This document shows, piece by piece, positions 42,763 to 51,653 of a DNA stretch of 64,000 nucleotides. Numbering within the stretch: the first letter of the stretch is position 1; each line of letters opens with the position of its first letter. Position numbers and translations under genes: made by a program. The DNA is taken from assembly GCF_001718835.1 (NCBI RefSeq), contig NZ_CP013443.1, positions 3,596,001-3,660,000 on the forward strand, in the 5' to 3' direction. A model generated the notes under the pieces. The model saw nothing but the letters and a program-made list of their open reading frames with translations. It did no database searches and was not told the DNA's origin. This DNA is from Burkholderia cepacia (GTDB lineage: Bacteria; Pseudomonadota; Gammaproteobacteria; Burkholderiales; Burkholderiaceae).

Positions 42763-43788
42763 ATGTCGAAAACAAGCGAGAACGCGTCTCGTGCTCCCGG
42801 CTGCGCACCGTTCGATAGCGTGCATGCCGACACCTCACCGGTTCCGTTCGCGAAGCTCGTCCGGCGGGGCGGCCGCTCGCCGCGCGCCCCGATGCAGCAC
42901 GCGATCGGCCCGGCGCGGTGCGCATATTCGCCGTCGTCCGGCGATTTCGCTCCGCTGCCTGACGACACGAACGCGCTCGCCGGCCATGTCGTCTTCACCG
43001 TCGACGCCAACGGCGTCATCCGGCTGGAAAACCACTGCGAAGCACTCGCCTGCCGCGTCGGCAGCGCCACGGTGCCGCAGCACGGCACGTGCGCCGTCCC
43101 ATTCGGTGCGGCGATCACGGTCGGCGTCGACGAACTGACCGTCGGCTTGCCGTCCGCCGCCGTTGCGCTGGACGACACCCCGCCGCCCATCGACCTGACC
43201 GCGCTGGGCAACGCGCTACCCCGCAGCGAACCGGCCGGGTTCGCCGACCTTGCCGCGCTGGCATGCGCGGGATCGGATGCCGGCGCGGCGCTCGCCGTGT
43301 TCGACGATGAACCTCTCGGCCTCGTCGCGCCGGTGTCTCCCAACGCCGACGACGGCGATCCGCTCGATAAACTGCTCGCCGAATACCGACGGGCGCTGAT
43401 CCACCGCGAACGTGACTATGCGCACGAACTGAAGGAGATCGAGCAGCCGCAGATCGCCGCGCCCCTGCCCGACGATCCGTTCCTCGACGCCCCCGGCCGC
43501 TATCGGACGGGCTCGCTGTTGAGCGATCTGCTGGACAAGCGCCAGAAGATCGATTTCGTGCTCGACGGAATGAATCCGTTCCTCGCCGAGCAGCTTTTCG
43601 TCGACGACGCGCGGCACGACGTCCTCCTCCTGCTCGCTCCGGCGCATCGGCAGCGTCCGCACTTCGCGTCCGCGGCGCTGCTCGCGCGCCATGAGCATCA
43701 CCTGATCAGTGTCGACAGCCACTTCCCGATGCTGAACACCATCACCGACACTTCAACGACCGAACGACATGACGACGAACGCCCCTGA
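42763..43788 (+). CDS. T6SS-associated FHA-like/TagK-type protein
   Basis: About 341 residues. Residues roughly 70-135 (GHVVFTVDANGVIRLENHCE, then VPFGAAITVGVDELTVGLPS) resemble a forkhead-associated (FHA)-type beta sandwich, which often binds phosphothreonine in T6SS post-translational control. The C-terminal part (DPLDKLLAEYRRALIHRERD and LSDLLDKRQKIDFVLDGMNP) looks like the TagK-type domain found with T6SS genes. I base the TagK comparison on memory of the family, so it is tentative. MSKTSENASRA at 42763 is taken as the start; an ATG at 42718 is also possible, and neither has a good ribosome site. The end overlaps tagJ by 20 bases. Confidence 0.6.
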   Translation: MSKTSENASRAPGCAPFDSVHADTSPVPFAKLVRRGGRSPRAPMQHAIGPARCAYSPSSGDFAPLPDDTNALAGHVVFTVDANGVIRLENHCEALACRVGSATVPQHGTCAVPFGAAITVGVDELTVGLPSAAVALDDTPPPIDLTALGNALPRSEPAGFADLAALACAGSDAGAALAVFDDEPLGLVAPVSPNADDGDPLDKLLAEYRRALIHRERDYAHELKEIEQPQIAAPLPDDPFLDAPGRYRTGSLLSDLLDKRQKIDFVLDGMNPFLAEQLFVDDARHDVLLLLAPAHRQRPHFASAALLARHEHHLISVDSHFPMLNTITDTSTTERHDDERP

Positions 43789-44629
43789 TCCGGCCACGCA
43801 GGCCATCGACCGACCGACGCAGCAGAACCTGGTGCATACCGGGTCGTTTGAAGCGCTGAAGGAACGGACCATCGAAACGGTCCGCCGGCGCCCCTCCGAC
43901 GCGTCGGAGCGCTGGCTGCTGTTCCAGTTGCTGTGCGTCGACGGCGACTGGGAGCGCGCGCTCAAGCAGTTGCAGACCTGGGCGACCCTCGAGCCCGAGG
44001 GCGCAGCGCGCGCTCAGCTGCATCGCGGGCTGATCGAGAGCGAGATATTCCGCGCCGAGGTATTCGCCGGTACGCGCACGCCCGGCTTCATCGACGGCGC
44101 CGCGCCCGCATGGATCGACCTGTTGCTGCAGGCGAACGCGCGCCTCGGCGCCGGAGACGTGGCAGGCGCCGACGCACTGCGCCGGGCGGCGCTCGACGAG
44201 GCGCCGGCAAGCCGCGGCGAAAGCCCCGAAATGGACGGCTTCGACTGGCTGACCGACAGCGACACGCGGCTCGGGCCGGTCTGCGAAATGACCGTGGCGG
44301 GCGGCTACCGATGGATTCCGTTCGCCCGGATCAAATCGTTGACGCTTACCCCGGTCGGCACGCTGACCGATCTCGTCTGGCGGCCTGCCACGCTCATCCT
44401 GCGCGACGCCACGGTGCTCAGAGGCTACGTGCCGACCCGCTATCCGGGCTCGGAACACGGCCCCGCCGAGATCCGGCTCGCGCGCGAAACCCGCTGGCAG
44501 GACGTCGGCGAAACCAACGTGATCGCGCTCGGACAAAAAACCTGGACGACCGACCGCGGCGACTGGGGCGTGCTGGACGTCGGCAGCTGCCGCTTCACGG
44601 ATGAAGGCGAAGATGGCACGGCATCCTGA
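43769..44629 (+). CDS. tagJ: T6SS accessory protein TagJ (ImpE/SciE family)
   Basis: The 286-residue ImpE-family protein interacts with ClpV and the sheath subunit TssB in some systems. An N-terminal tetratricopeptide-like helical region (LVHTGSFEALKERTIETVRR, then RWLLFQLLCVDGDWERALKQ) is followed by the ImpE core, MDGFDWLTDSDTRLGPVCEM and RWIPFARIKSLTLTPVGTLT, and the closing ETNVIALGQKTWTTDRGDWG. It overlaps both neighbours, which indicates one operon. Confidence 0.88.
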   Translation: MTTNAPDPATQAIDRPTQQNLVHTGSFEALKERTIETVRRRPSDASERWLLFQLLCVDGDWERALKQLQTWATLEPEGAARAQLHRGLIESEIFRAEVFAGTRTPGFIDGAAPAWIDLLLQANARLGAGDVAGADALRRAALDEAPASRGESPEMDGFDWLTDSDTRLGPVCEMTVAGGYRWIPFARIKSLTLTPVGTLTDLVWRPATLILRDATVLRGYVPTRYPGSEHGPAEIRLARETRWQDVGETNVIALGQKTWTTDRGDWGVLDVGSCRFTDEGEDGTAS

Positions 44630-45134
44630 CGACCTGCACCGGCCCGCCTACCTGCCGTCCCTGCTCGACCGGCTGCAGGACGACGCGCCGCACGCGCGCC
44701 ACGAGACGCCCAGCGCGTATGCGCCGAACGGCGAAGGCATGCGCCGCATCATTCGGCGCGATCTCGCGCTGCTGCTCAACTCCACCAACCTCGACGGCGA
44801 GCTGGACGCCGCCCGCTACCCGCAGGCTGCCGCGTCCGTCGTCAACTACGGCGTGCCGCCGTTGTCGGGGAGCTACCTGAGCGACCGGAACTGGGAAACC
44901 ATCGAGAAGCTCGTCAAAACCGCCATCGTCCGTTTCGAGCCGCGCCTGCTGCCGGAGTCGCTCGCGATCCGGCCCGTCGTCGGACGCGAAGCCGCCAGTT
45001 ACAACAAGCTGATGTTCGAGATTCGCGGGCTGATGCAATGGTCGCCGTACCCACTCGAATTCCTGATCCAGAGCACCTTCGACATCGAAACGAACCAGGT
45101 AACGCTCGATCCGGGCGCTCGCATCGGACACTGA
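44613..45134 (+). CDS. tssE: T6SS baseplate subunit TssE (gp25-like)
   Basis: TssE is the gp25-like lysozyme-fold wedge protein of the T6SS baseplate that starts sheath polymerisation. The 173-residue protein shows RPAYLPSLLDRLQDDAPHAR, then RRIIRRDLALLLNSTNLDGE and the gp25 core VVNYGVPPLSGSYLSDRNWE with AIVRFEPRLLPESLAIRPV. ATG 44613 has GAAGGCGA upstream and is preferred over ATG 44601. The gene overlaps tagJ by 17 bases, and tssF follows after one base. Confidence 0.9.
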   Translation: MARHPDDLHRPAYLPSLLDRLQDDAPHARHETPSAYAPNGEGMRRIIRRDLALLLNSTNLDGELDAARYPQAAASVVNYGVPPLSGSYLSDRNWETIEKLVKTAIVRFEPRLLPESLAIRPVVGREAASYNKLMFEIRGLMQWSPYPLEFLIQSTFDIETNQVTLDPGARIGH

Positions 45135-45135
45135 C

Positions 45136-47016
45136 ATGGATCCCAGATTTCTCGACCACTACAACCGCGAACTGACCTACATGCGGGAGCTGTCCGCGGA
45201 ATTCGCCGCGCAGCACCCGAAGATCGCCCGCCGGCTCGGCATGCAAGACATCGAAATCGCCGATCCCTACGTGGAACGGATGATCGAGGCGTTCTGCTTC
45301 ATGTCGGCTCGTACCCAGCTCAAGCTCGACGCGGAATTCCCGCGTTTCACGCAGCGCCTGCTCGAGGTCATCTACCCGAACTATGTCGCGCCGACTCCGT
45401 CGATGGCGGTGGCACGGCTGCGCCCGAGCCTGCGTGAAGGCAATTTCAGCAAGGGCTTCACGGTGCCGCGTCATAGCGTGCTGCGTTCGTCGATCCCGCC
45501 GGGAGAACAGACGGCCTGCGAGTTCCGCAGCGGTCATGAAATCACGCTGTGGCCGATCGAGATCGTCGACGCGAAGCTGACCGCCGTGCCGCCCGATCTT
45601 CCCGACCTCGAGCGCAGCCTGCTGCCGCACATGCGGCTGCGCGGCGCGCTGCGGTTGCGGCTGCGCACGGTCGGCGAGGTCAAGTTCTCGCAGATCACCG
45701 GGCTCGACCGGCTGCCGCTCTATATCGGCGGCGACGAACAGGTCGCGTCGCATCTGTTCGAATTGATCCATGCCGGCGGCGTCGCGTCGGTCGTGCGCGC
45801 GTATGGCGCCGCGCGGAGCGACTGCGCGGTCGTTGCGAAGAACCCGGTCGACTTCGAAGGCCTCCGTCCCGATCAGAGCCTGCTGCCGCTGATGTGGAAT
45901 ACGTTCCATGGACACAACCTGCTGCACGAATACTTCACCTGCAGGCAGCGCTTCTATTTCTTCGCGCTGACGCAGTTGCAGGCCGGCCTGTCGGCGATCG
46001 ACGGCAAGGAAGCGGAAATCGTGCTGCTGCTGGACCGGCTGCCCGACGAACTGGTGACGCACGTCGATGCGTCGAGCTTCCAGTTGTTCTGCACGCCGAT
46101 CATCAACCTGTTTCCCAGGCGCACCGACCGGATCGAGATCAACCGTGCGCTGACCGCGTTTCACCTCATCCCGGATCGCAGCCGGCCGCTCGACTACGAG
46201 GTCTTCTCGGTATCGCGCGTGTTCGGCCAGAAGGCGGAGTCGTCGAACGAAATCGCGTTCAACCCGCTGTATCAGACATTGCACAGCGACATCGGCAATT
46301 ACGGCCGTTACTTCTCCATTCTGCGCGAACCCCGCACGACGTCGGCCAATGCGCGCAAATACGGTACGCGCAGCCAATACGTCGGCACCGAGGTGTTCGT
46401 CTCGCTCGTCGATCAGGCCGAGGCGCCGTACGCCGACTCGATCCGCTATCTGTCCGTCGACGCGTGGCTGACCAATCGCGACCTGCCGCGCCTGATTCCC
46501 CGTAACGGATTCAACGACCTCACGATGCAGGACTCGGTGCCGATCGAGGGCGTGAGCCTCGTGCATCCGCCGAGCACGCCCCGCGAGCCGTATGCGACGG
46601 GCGAAACCGCGTGGCGGCTGATTCGTCAGCTGAGTTTCAACTACATGCCGCTCGCGGAACTCGACCATCGCGACGGCGGCCAGGCACTGCGCAACATGCT
46701 GCGGCTCTTCGTCGGCACGAGCGAGCGCGAGCAGTGCACGCAGATCGAGAGCCTGGTCGGCGCGCGCACCGAACCGGTCGTGCGGCGCCTGCCCGGCCAC
46801 GGCCTGCTCGTATATGGGCGAGGCGTCCGCTGCGAACTGACGGTCGACGAGACAGGATTCTCGGGCGTGAGCCCCTATCTTTTCGGTCTCGTGCTCGAGC
46901 AGTACCTGTCGCGCCACGTGTCGATCAACGTCTTTACGGAAACGGAGCTTCGCTCGATGCAGCGTGGTCTCGTGACGCGCTGGAAGCCGCGCATGGGCGG
47001 ACGGGGAGCGGTATAG
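45136..47016 (+). CDS. tssF: T6SS baseplate subunit TssF
   Basis: TssF (ImpG/VasA) forms the baseplate wedge with TssE, TssG and TssK. The 626-residue length is normal. The conserved N-terminus DPRFLDHYNRELTYMRELSA, then FAAQHPKIARRLGMQDIEIA and DPYVERMIEAFCFMSARTQL, is the family signature. A later block, LSFNYMPLAELDHRDGGQAL, and the C-terminal FTETELRSMQRGLVTRWKPR, are also present. It starts one base after tssE and is followed three bases later by tssG. Confidence 0.95.
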   Translation: MDPRFLDHYNRELTYMRELSAEFAAQHPKIARRLGMQDIEIADPYVERMIEAFCFMSARTQLKLDAEFPRFTQRLLEVIYPNYVAPTPSMAVARLRPSLREGNFSKGFTVPRHSVLRSSIPPGEQTACEFRSGHEITLWPIEIVDAKLTAVPPDLPDLERSLLPHMRLRGALRLRLRTVGEVKFSQITGLDRLPLYIGGDEQVASHLFELIHAGGVASVVRAYGAARSDCAVVAKNPVDFEGLRPDQSLLPLMWNTFHGHNLLHEYFTCRQRFYFFALTQLQAGLSAIDGKEAEIVLLLDRLPDELVTHVDASSFQLFCTPIINLFPRRTDRIEINRALTAFHLIPDRSRPLDYEVFSVSRVFGQKAESSNEIAFNPLYQTLHSDIGNYGRYFSILREPRTTSANARKYGTRSQYVGTEVFVSLVDQAEAPYADSIRYLSVDAWLTNRDLPRLIPRNGFNDLTMQDSVPIEGVSLVHPPSTPREPYATGETAWRLIRQLSFNYMPLAELDHRDGGQALRNMLRLFVGTSEREQCTQIESLVGARTEPVVRRLPGHGLLVYGRGVRCELTVDETGFSGVSPYLFGLVLEQYLSRHVSINVFTETELRSMQRGLVTRWKPRMGGRGAV

Positions 47017-47019
47017 CCA

Positions 47020-48081
47020 ATGGACATGTTCGATCCCGCTCCGATCAAGGATGGCTCGCCGCTGCACCCCGATGCGCTGCACATGTGGTTCGACCAGCAC
47101 ACGCCGTGGCAGGCGGGCTTCCTCAGCCTGCTGCGCACGATCAGCGCACGCGACACGACCATGCCGCTTCCCGGCACGGCCCGCCTGCCCAGGGAAGAGC
47201 CGTTCCGCGTCGGCCAGCAGCCGTCGATGGCGTTCGCGCCGCGCGAGGTCGCGGCACTCGACGTGCGGGGCGGCCGGCTCGACGTCCGGCTCTTCGGGCT
47301 CGGAATCTGGGGCCCGCAGGGCCCGCTGCCGCTTCACATGACGGAACTGGCGTACAGCCGGGCGGAAAGCCATCAGGACCAGACGCTCATCGCGTTCGCC
47401 AACCTGTTTCATCACCGTGCGCTCACGCTGTTCTACCGCGCGTGGGCATCGGCGCAGGCAACCGTCTCGCTCGACCGGCCGGAGCACGAGACCTTCTCGT
47501 TCTATGTCGCCAGCCTGATGGGCACCGATCCCGCCGAAGCGGCACGCACGCACCCGCCGCCGCACGCACGCTATGCGGCATCGGCACACCTGGTGCGCGA
47601 AGCGCGCAATCCGGATGGCCTCGCGTCGACGCTGTCCCATTACTTCGGCGTGCCGGTGGCGGTCGACGAATACGTGCCGCACTGGATTCAGATCGCCGGC
47701 CCGGAACGCTGCCTGCTCGGCGCGCCCGCGCCGTCGACCATCATGGGCGAGGGCGCGCTGCTGGGCGACATGATTCCCGATTGCCAGCACAAGTTCCGTC
47801 TCGTGATCGGGCCGCTCGATCTCGACCAGTACCTGCGCCTCACGCCCCACGGCGACGACCTGCCCACGCTGGTCGACTGGGTCCGCGCGTTCGTTGGCCT
47901 GGAATATGCGTGGGAGATCAAGCTGCTGGTCAAGCCGCGCGCGGCACCACCCGCGCGCGCCGACAGCTCGCATCGGCTCGGCTACTCGACCTGGCTCGGC
48001 GAATCCATGGACGACGAACCCGTCGTCGGAATGGTGTTCGAGCCCGAGCAATACTGCGATCAACTGGAGCATTCCGCATGA
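47020..48081 (+). CDS. tssG: T6SS baseplate subunit TssG
   Basis: TssG (ImpH/VasB) is a baseplate wedge protein. The 353 residues show FRVGQQPSMAFAPREVAALD, FGLGIWGPQGPLPLHMTELA, HHRALTLFYRAWASAQATVS and the C-terminal LVKPRAAPPARADSSHRLGY with STWLG, all typical of the family. It is cotranscribed with tssF and overlaps tssA by an ATGA junction. Confidence 0.94.
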   Translation: MDMFDPAPIKDGSPLHPDALHMWFDQHTPWQAGFLSLLRTISARDTTMPLPGTARLPREEPFRVGQQPSMAFAPREVAALDVRGGRLDVRLFGLGIWGPQGPLPLHMTELAYSRAESHQDQTLIAFANLFHHRALTLFYRAWASAQATVSLDRPEHETFSFYVASLMGTDPAEAARTHPPPHARYAASAHLVREARNPDGLASTLSHYFGVPVAVDEYVPHWIQIAGPERCLLGAPAPSTIMGEGALLGDMIPDCQHKFRLVIGPLDLDQYLRLTPHGDDLPTLVDWVRAFVGLEYAWEIKLLVKPRAAPPARADSSHRLGYSTWLGESMDDEPVVGMVFEPEQYCDQLEHSA

Positions 48082-49136
48082 ACGCCAATACCCCCGGCGC
48101 GGTGCTGCGCTACGCCGATCTCCTCGAGCCCGTTTCGGCCGACGCGCCGTGCGGCCCCGATCTCGAATACGATCCGGCTTTCGTGATGCTGCAAGCAGCC
48201 GTCATGCCGAGGACGGACGCGCAATACGGCGATTTCGTCGACGCCCCGCAACAGGCGAACTGGGCCGAGGCCGAGCGCGACTGCCGCGCGCTGCTGCTGC
48301 GCACGAAGGACATCCGGCTGCTTACGATCCTGATCCGCTGCCGCATCCGTCAAAGCGGCGCCGAAGGTCTGCGCGACGGCATCGCGCTGTTGCAGCAGAT
48401 GCTCGAGCGCTACGGCGAGACATTGCATCCGATGCCGGTGTTCGACGGCGAGCGCGATCCGATCGTCTACTCGAACGCGATTGCCGCGCTGGCGGATGCC
48501 GACGCGGCGCTGGCGGACGCCCGCGATATCCCGCTGCCGAAAACCGCCGGCCTGCAGCTGCAGTTGCGCGACATCGAGAAAGCGTTCGCGGTCCCGCGCG
48601 CCAAAGATGCGCTCGCGCCGGAATCGGCGAGCCGGCTGCTGAGTGAATTGTGGAACCGGCGCGACCCGACGATCGTCGCGCTGGCGGACGCGCAACGCGC
48701 CGTCGCCGAGATCGCCGCGCGGATGCGCGACGCGTTGCAGGCCGATGCGCCGGATCTCGATGGCATCGTGAAGCTGCTGCAGCCTTTCGCACAAACGGCT
48801 CTCGACGCGGGCCGCACACCGGCCGCCACCGGTCCGTCCGATGCGCCAGCGGAACCGGCATCGGCGCCGGATGCAGCCGAAGGCGCGCCCGCCGAAACGG
48901 CGACGCGCGAGGCCGGCGTCCCGGCCCGGACGGCGCCCGACACTCGGCCGACGGATCGCTGGAGCGCGCTCGCGACGATTCAGGAGACGCGCCGGTGGTT
49001 CGAGCAAAACGAGCCGAGCAGCCCCGTCATCGTGCTGCTCCGGCAATCCGAACGCATGGTCGGCAAGCGCTTTTCGGAGCTTGCGGGTGTGATCCCCGCC
49101 GAGCTTCTCGCGCAATGGGACGCCATCGACATCTGA
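48078..49136 (+). CDS. tssA: T6SS assembly protein TssA
   Basis: TssA primes tail assembly and caps the growing tube and sheath. The 352-residue protein has the ImpA N-terminal domain (EPVSADAPCGPDLEYDPAFV and ANWAEAERDCRALLLRTKDI), a central helical part and an Ala/Pro-rich linker (about 255-300, PAATGPSDAPAEPASAPDAA). The short C-terminal domain has RWFEQNEPSSPVIVLLRQSE and RMVGKRFSELAGVIP, typical of the short class of TssA. It overlaps the end of tssG by 4 bases. The next gene is an unexpected fimbrial-type protein. Confidence 0.92.
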   Translation: MNANTPGAVLRYADLLEPVSADAPCGPDLEYDPAFVMLQAAVMPRTDAQYGDFVDAPQQANWAEAERDCRALLLRTKDIRLLTILIRCRIRQSGAEGLRDGIALLQQMLERYGETLHPMPVFDGERDPIVYSNAIAALADADAALADARDIPLPKTAGLQLQLRDIEKAFAVPRAKDALAPESASRLLSELWNRRDPTIVALADAQRAVAEIAARMRDALQADAPDLDGIVKLLQPFAQTALDAGRTPAATGPSDAPAEPASAPDAAEGAPAETATREAGVPARTAPDTRPTDRWSALATIQETRRWFEQNEPSSPVIVLLRQSERMVGKRFSELAGVIPAELLAQWDAIDI

Positions 49137-49186
49137 GCGCCGCCGATACGCCCGACCACGTTTCATTGACTTCACCACAGGGCCAC

Positions 49187-50218
49187 ATGATGAAAAGATA
49201 CCGAGTTTTCCTAACCGCTGCCTGCCTGCTTGCCGCGTCGCCGGCCGTGCTGGCGTCGTGTCGGCCCATTACGGATGAGGAATTGATCCTTTGGAAGGAT
49301 TTAGCAATGCCGAGCCAGCAACTGACGACGTTCAACGTCAGCTTCCCCGCCGGAACAGTCGACGTCGACCCCGATCTGCCGATCGGCAGCACGATCGTCA
49401 CCGGCGAGTCGGCTCCCACGCCTGCTTTGATATTCATCTCCTGCAATCCACCGAGCGGGACGATCAACGTAGACTTCATGTCCAGTCCCACACTCTCGTC
49501 GCTCGGCAAGAATATTTACAAGACCGACGTGCCGGGCGTCGGGTTCCGGCTCAGTTACGTGCGCGCCAGCGGCAGCACCAGTGTCGTGCCTTATACGAAC
49601 AACTGGAAGGAAAGTGAGATTAAACCCGGCACGCAACCCGTCAACTTCGGTGAAGGTGCGAAATACCGAATCGACCTGTTCAAGACCAGCAACGACATCC
49701 CGAGTTTCTCGACGGTAAGCTTCGGCCATCTCGCGAAAACTTACGGAGATGGCAACACCGGCGTGTCCGTAGCCAACATCTATGCCGGCGACGTGTCGCT
49801 CCGGGTGTTGCCGAGTTGTCGCGTCGACAGCAGCACGCTGAACGTCGACTTCGGCCAGTTCGGCCCCTACGACGTCTCGCAGACGACCGGCCCGACGCGG
49901 CCCGTGAGCTTCCAGGTGCTCTGCTCGGGCCCGACGCCCCCCGCATCGATCACCGCCACGCTGAGCGCGCCTCGGGATACGGACGATCCCTCCCTGATCC
50001 AGAACACGGGTGCCCAGCACCTCGCGATTCGCCTGCGTGACAAGACGACCGGCACCATACTCAAGCCCGGCGACGCGAGCAGCACGCTCGTTCTGACGCC
50101 GAATGGCGCAATGGCGTCCGACTTCGATCTCGAAGCCACGGTGCTGCGGGTCGGCAACCAGCCGCCCACCACGGGCAAGATCGATGCGACCTCGGTCATC
50201 ACGCTCAGCATCCTCTAA
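49187..50218 (+). CDS. Secreted fimbrial-type adhesin/pilin-like protein inside the T6SS operon
   Basis: This 343-residue exported protein has a signal peptide, MMKRYRVFLTAACLLAASPA then VLA, cut before SCRPI. Residues about 24-205 form a beta-rich region with one conserved-looking Cys (ALIFISCNPPSGTINVDF), comparable to adhesin tip domains. Residues about 205-343 look like a chaperone-usher pilin domain: VLPSCRVDSSTLNVDFGQFG, VSFQVLCSGPTPPASITATL, and the closing DFDLEATVLRVGNQPP and KIDATSVITLSIL. There is no chaperone or usher gene nearby. It follows tssA by 50 bases and precedes a glycosyltransferase gene by 30, so all three are probably one transcript. Confidence 0.75.
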   Translation: MMKRYRVFLTAACLLAASPAVLASCRPITDEELILWKDLAMPSQQLTTFNVSFPAGTVDVDPDLPIGSTIVTGESAPTPALIFISCNPPSGTINVDFMSSPTLSSLGKNIYKTDVPGVGFRLSYVRASGSTSVVPYTNNWKESEIKPGTQPVNFGEGAKYRIDLFKTSNDIPSFSTVSFGHLAKTYGDGNTGVSVANIYAGDVSLRVLPSCRVDSSTLNVDFGQFGPYDVSQTTGPTRPVSFQVLCSGPTPPASITATLSAPRDTDDPSLIQNTGAQHLAIRLRDKTTGTILKPGDASSTLVLTPNGAMASDFDLEATVLRVGNQPPTTGKIDATSVITLSIL

Positions 50219-50248
50219 CGCATCCGCAACACCCGAAATATCGACACC

Positions 50249-51601
50249 ATGGAACGCACCATTTTCGTCCAGATCGCCAGCTATCGCGATCCTCAGCTGA
50301 TCCCGACGCTGCTCGACCTGATCGAGCGGGCCGTCCACCCCGACCGGCTGCGAATCGTCGTGTGCTGGCAGCATGCGCTGGACGAGGCCATCGGCACCTT
50401 CTTCGCCCACGGTTTCTCGCGTTGGCACGCGCGCTACGATGGCAGGTTCGCAACGCATACGCTCTTCTATCGAGACGCAACGATCGAGCTGATCGACGTG
50501 CCTCATCAGCAGTCCCAAGGCGCCTGCTGGGCGCGCAACCTGATCCAGCAGCAGTACCGGAACGAACGCTACACGCTGCAACTCGACTCTCACCACTACT
50601 TCGTCGACGCATGGGACGAACAGGCCATCTCGATGCTCGAATCGCTGCGTTCGCGCAGCGCGAAACCGCTCCTCACCACCTACCTGCCCGGATTCCAGCC
50701 CGGCAGCGGACGCGAAATGCTCGAGCATGCCCCGACCGGCCTGTATTTCCAGCGCTTTATGCCGGAAGGCGTGGTAACGATTCGTTCGGGGCTGCTCGAC
50801 AACTGGCAAGCGTTGGAGGAGCCTGTCCCGAGCGCGTTCTACAGCGCCCACTTCGCTTTTGCCGACGGGCATTTCGCCGTGGACGTCCGGCACGATCCGG
50901 ACTACTTCTTTCTGGGCGAGGAAATCTCGATCGCCGTTCGTGCGTTCACGCACGGCTACGATCTGTACTGCCCGCATCGCGTGCTCGCCTGGCACGAATA
51001 CACGCGCGCCAGCCGCGCGAAGATATGGAACGACCACACACCCGAAGCGCAGGCAAGCGGCCTCGTCACCGAGAATTGGCAGGAGCGCAACGCCCGTTCG
51101 TATGAACGGAACCGAGCGCTTCTCGGGGTGGACGGCACGTCATGTGACGGTGTCGATTTCGGCCCCTACGGCCTTGGAACCGAGCGCACGCTCACACAAT
51201 ACGAAGCCTACGCGGGCATCAGCTTCGCCCACCGCGGCGTACGCCGGGAAACGCTCGACGGCCAGCCGCCGATGCCTGATGCGCGCGCCTGGGAATCCGC
51301 GGAAGAATGCAAGGCGATGCTGCTGCGAGCCCATGACTTTCGCGTCTGGGCGCATCAAAGCCGGTTCACGGATATCCTGCCGCAACTCGATCATTTTCGA
51401 ATGAGCGCACATGCGCAGGACGGGACGGTGATGCACGGCAAAACGCTCGATGCCGCCCAGTTTCAAAAGAACATCAAGAGCGAGTGGTTCGACATGCACC
51501 TGTACTTCGCATCCGAATTCGAACAAGTTCCCACCCGTTACAAGATCGAATTGTTCGACCGTGACGGGACGCTGCTGCGCGAATTCGAGCGATCGATCTA
51601 G
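50249..51601 (+). CDS. GT60-like glycosyltransferase (Skp1 GlcNAc-transferase family)
   Basis: This 450-residue cytoplasmic protein resembles the GlcNAc transferase family (GT60, PF11397), whose eukaryotic members add GlcNAc to hydroxyproline or Ser/Thr of target proteins. Signatures are TIFVQIASYRDPQLIPTLLD at the N-terminus, the QGACWARNLIQQQYRNERY block, and the metal-binding TLQLDSHHYFVDAWDEQ with DSH at 113-115. A Phe/Asp-rich acceptor region (AFADGHFAVDVRHDPDYFFL) follows, and later HRVLAWHEYTRASR. There is no signal or membrane segment. It is the last gene of the plus-strand T6SS operon. The partner protein is unknown; the adjacent fimbrial protein and the VgrG repeat tail are candidates. 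Confidence 0.8.
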   Translation: MERTIFVQIASYRDPQLIPTLLDLIERAVHPDRLRIVVCWQHALDEAIGTFFAHGFSRWHARYDGRFATHTLFYRDATIELIDVPHQQSQGACWARNLIQQQYRNERYTLQLDSHHYFVDAWDEQAISMLESLRSRSAKPLLTTYLPGFQPGSGREMLEHAPTGLYFQRFMPEGVVTIRSGLLDNWQALEEPVPSAFYSAHFAFADGHFAVDVRHDPDYFFLGEEISIAVRAFTHGYDLYCPHRVLAWHEYTRASRAKIWNDHTPEAQASGLVTENWQERNARSYERNRALLGVDGTSCDGVDFGPYGLGTERTLTQYEAYAGISFAHRGVRRETLDGQPPMPDARAWESAEECKAMLLRAHDFRVWAHQSRFTDILPQLDHFRMSAHAQDGTVMHGKTLDAAQFQKNIKSEWFDMHLYFASEFEQVPTRYKIELFDRDGTLLREFERSI

Positions 51602-51618
51602 CGCCGGCGCGAGATACC

Positions 51619-51635
51619 GGGGGCGACCCGCCCCC
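51619..51635. terminator. Hairpin between convergent glycosyltransferase and rhs genes
   Basis: GGGGGCG (51619-51625) pairs with CGCCCCC (51629-51635) around ACC, midway between the stops of two convergent genes. There is no strong T tract, so it is only a probable bidirectional stop. Confidence 0.4.
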
Positions 51636-51653
51636 TTCAACACTTCGTCCTGT

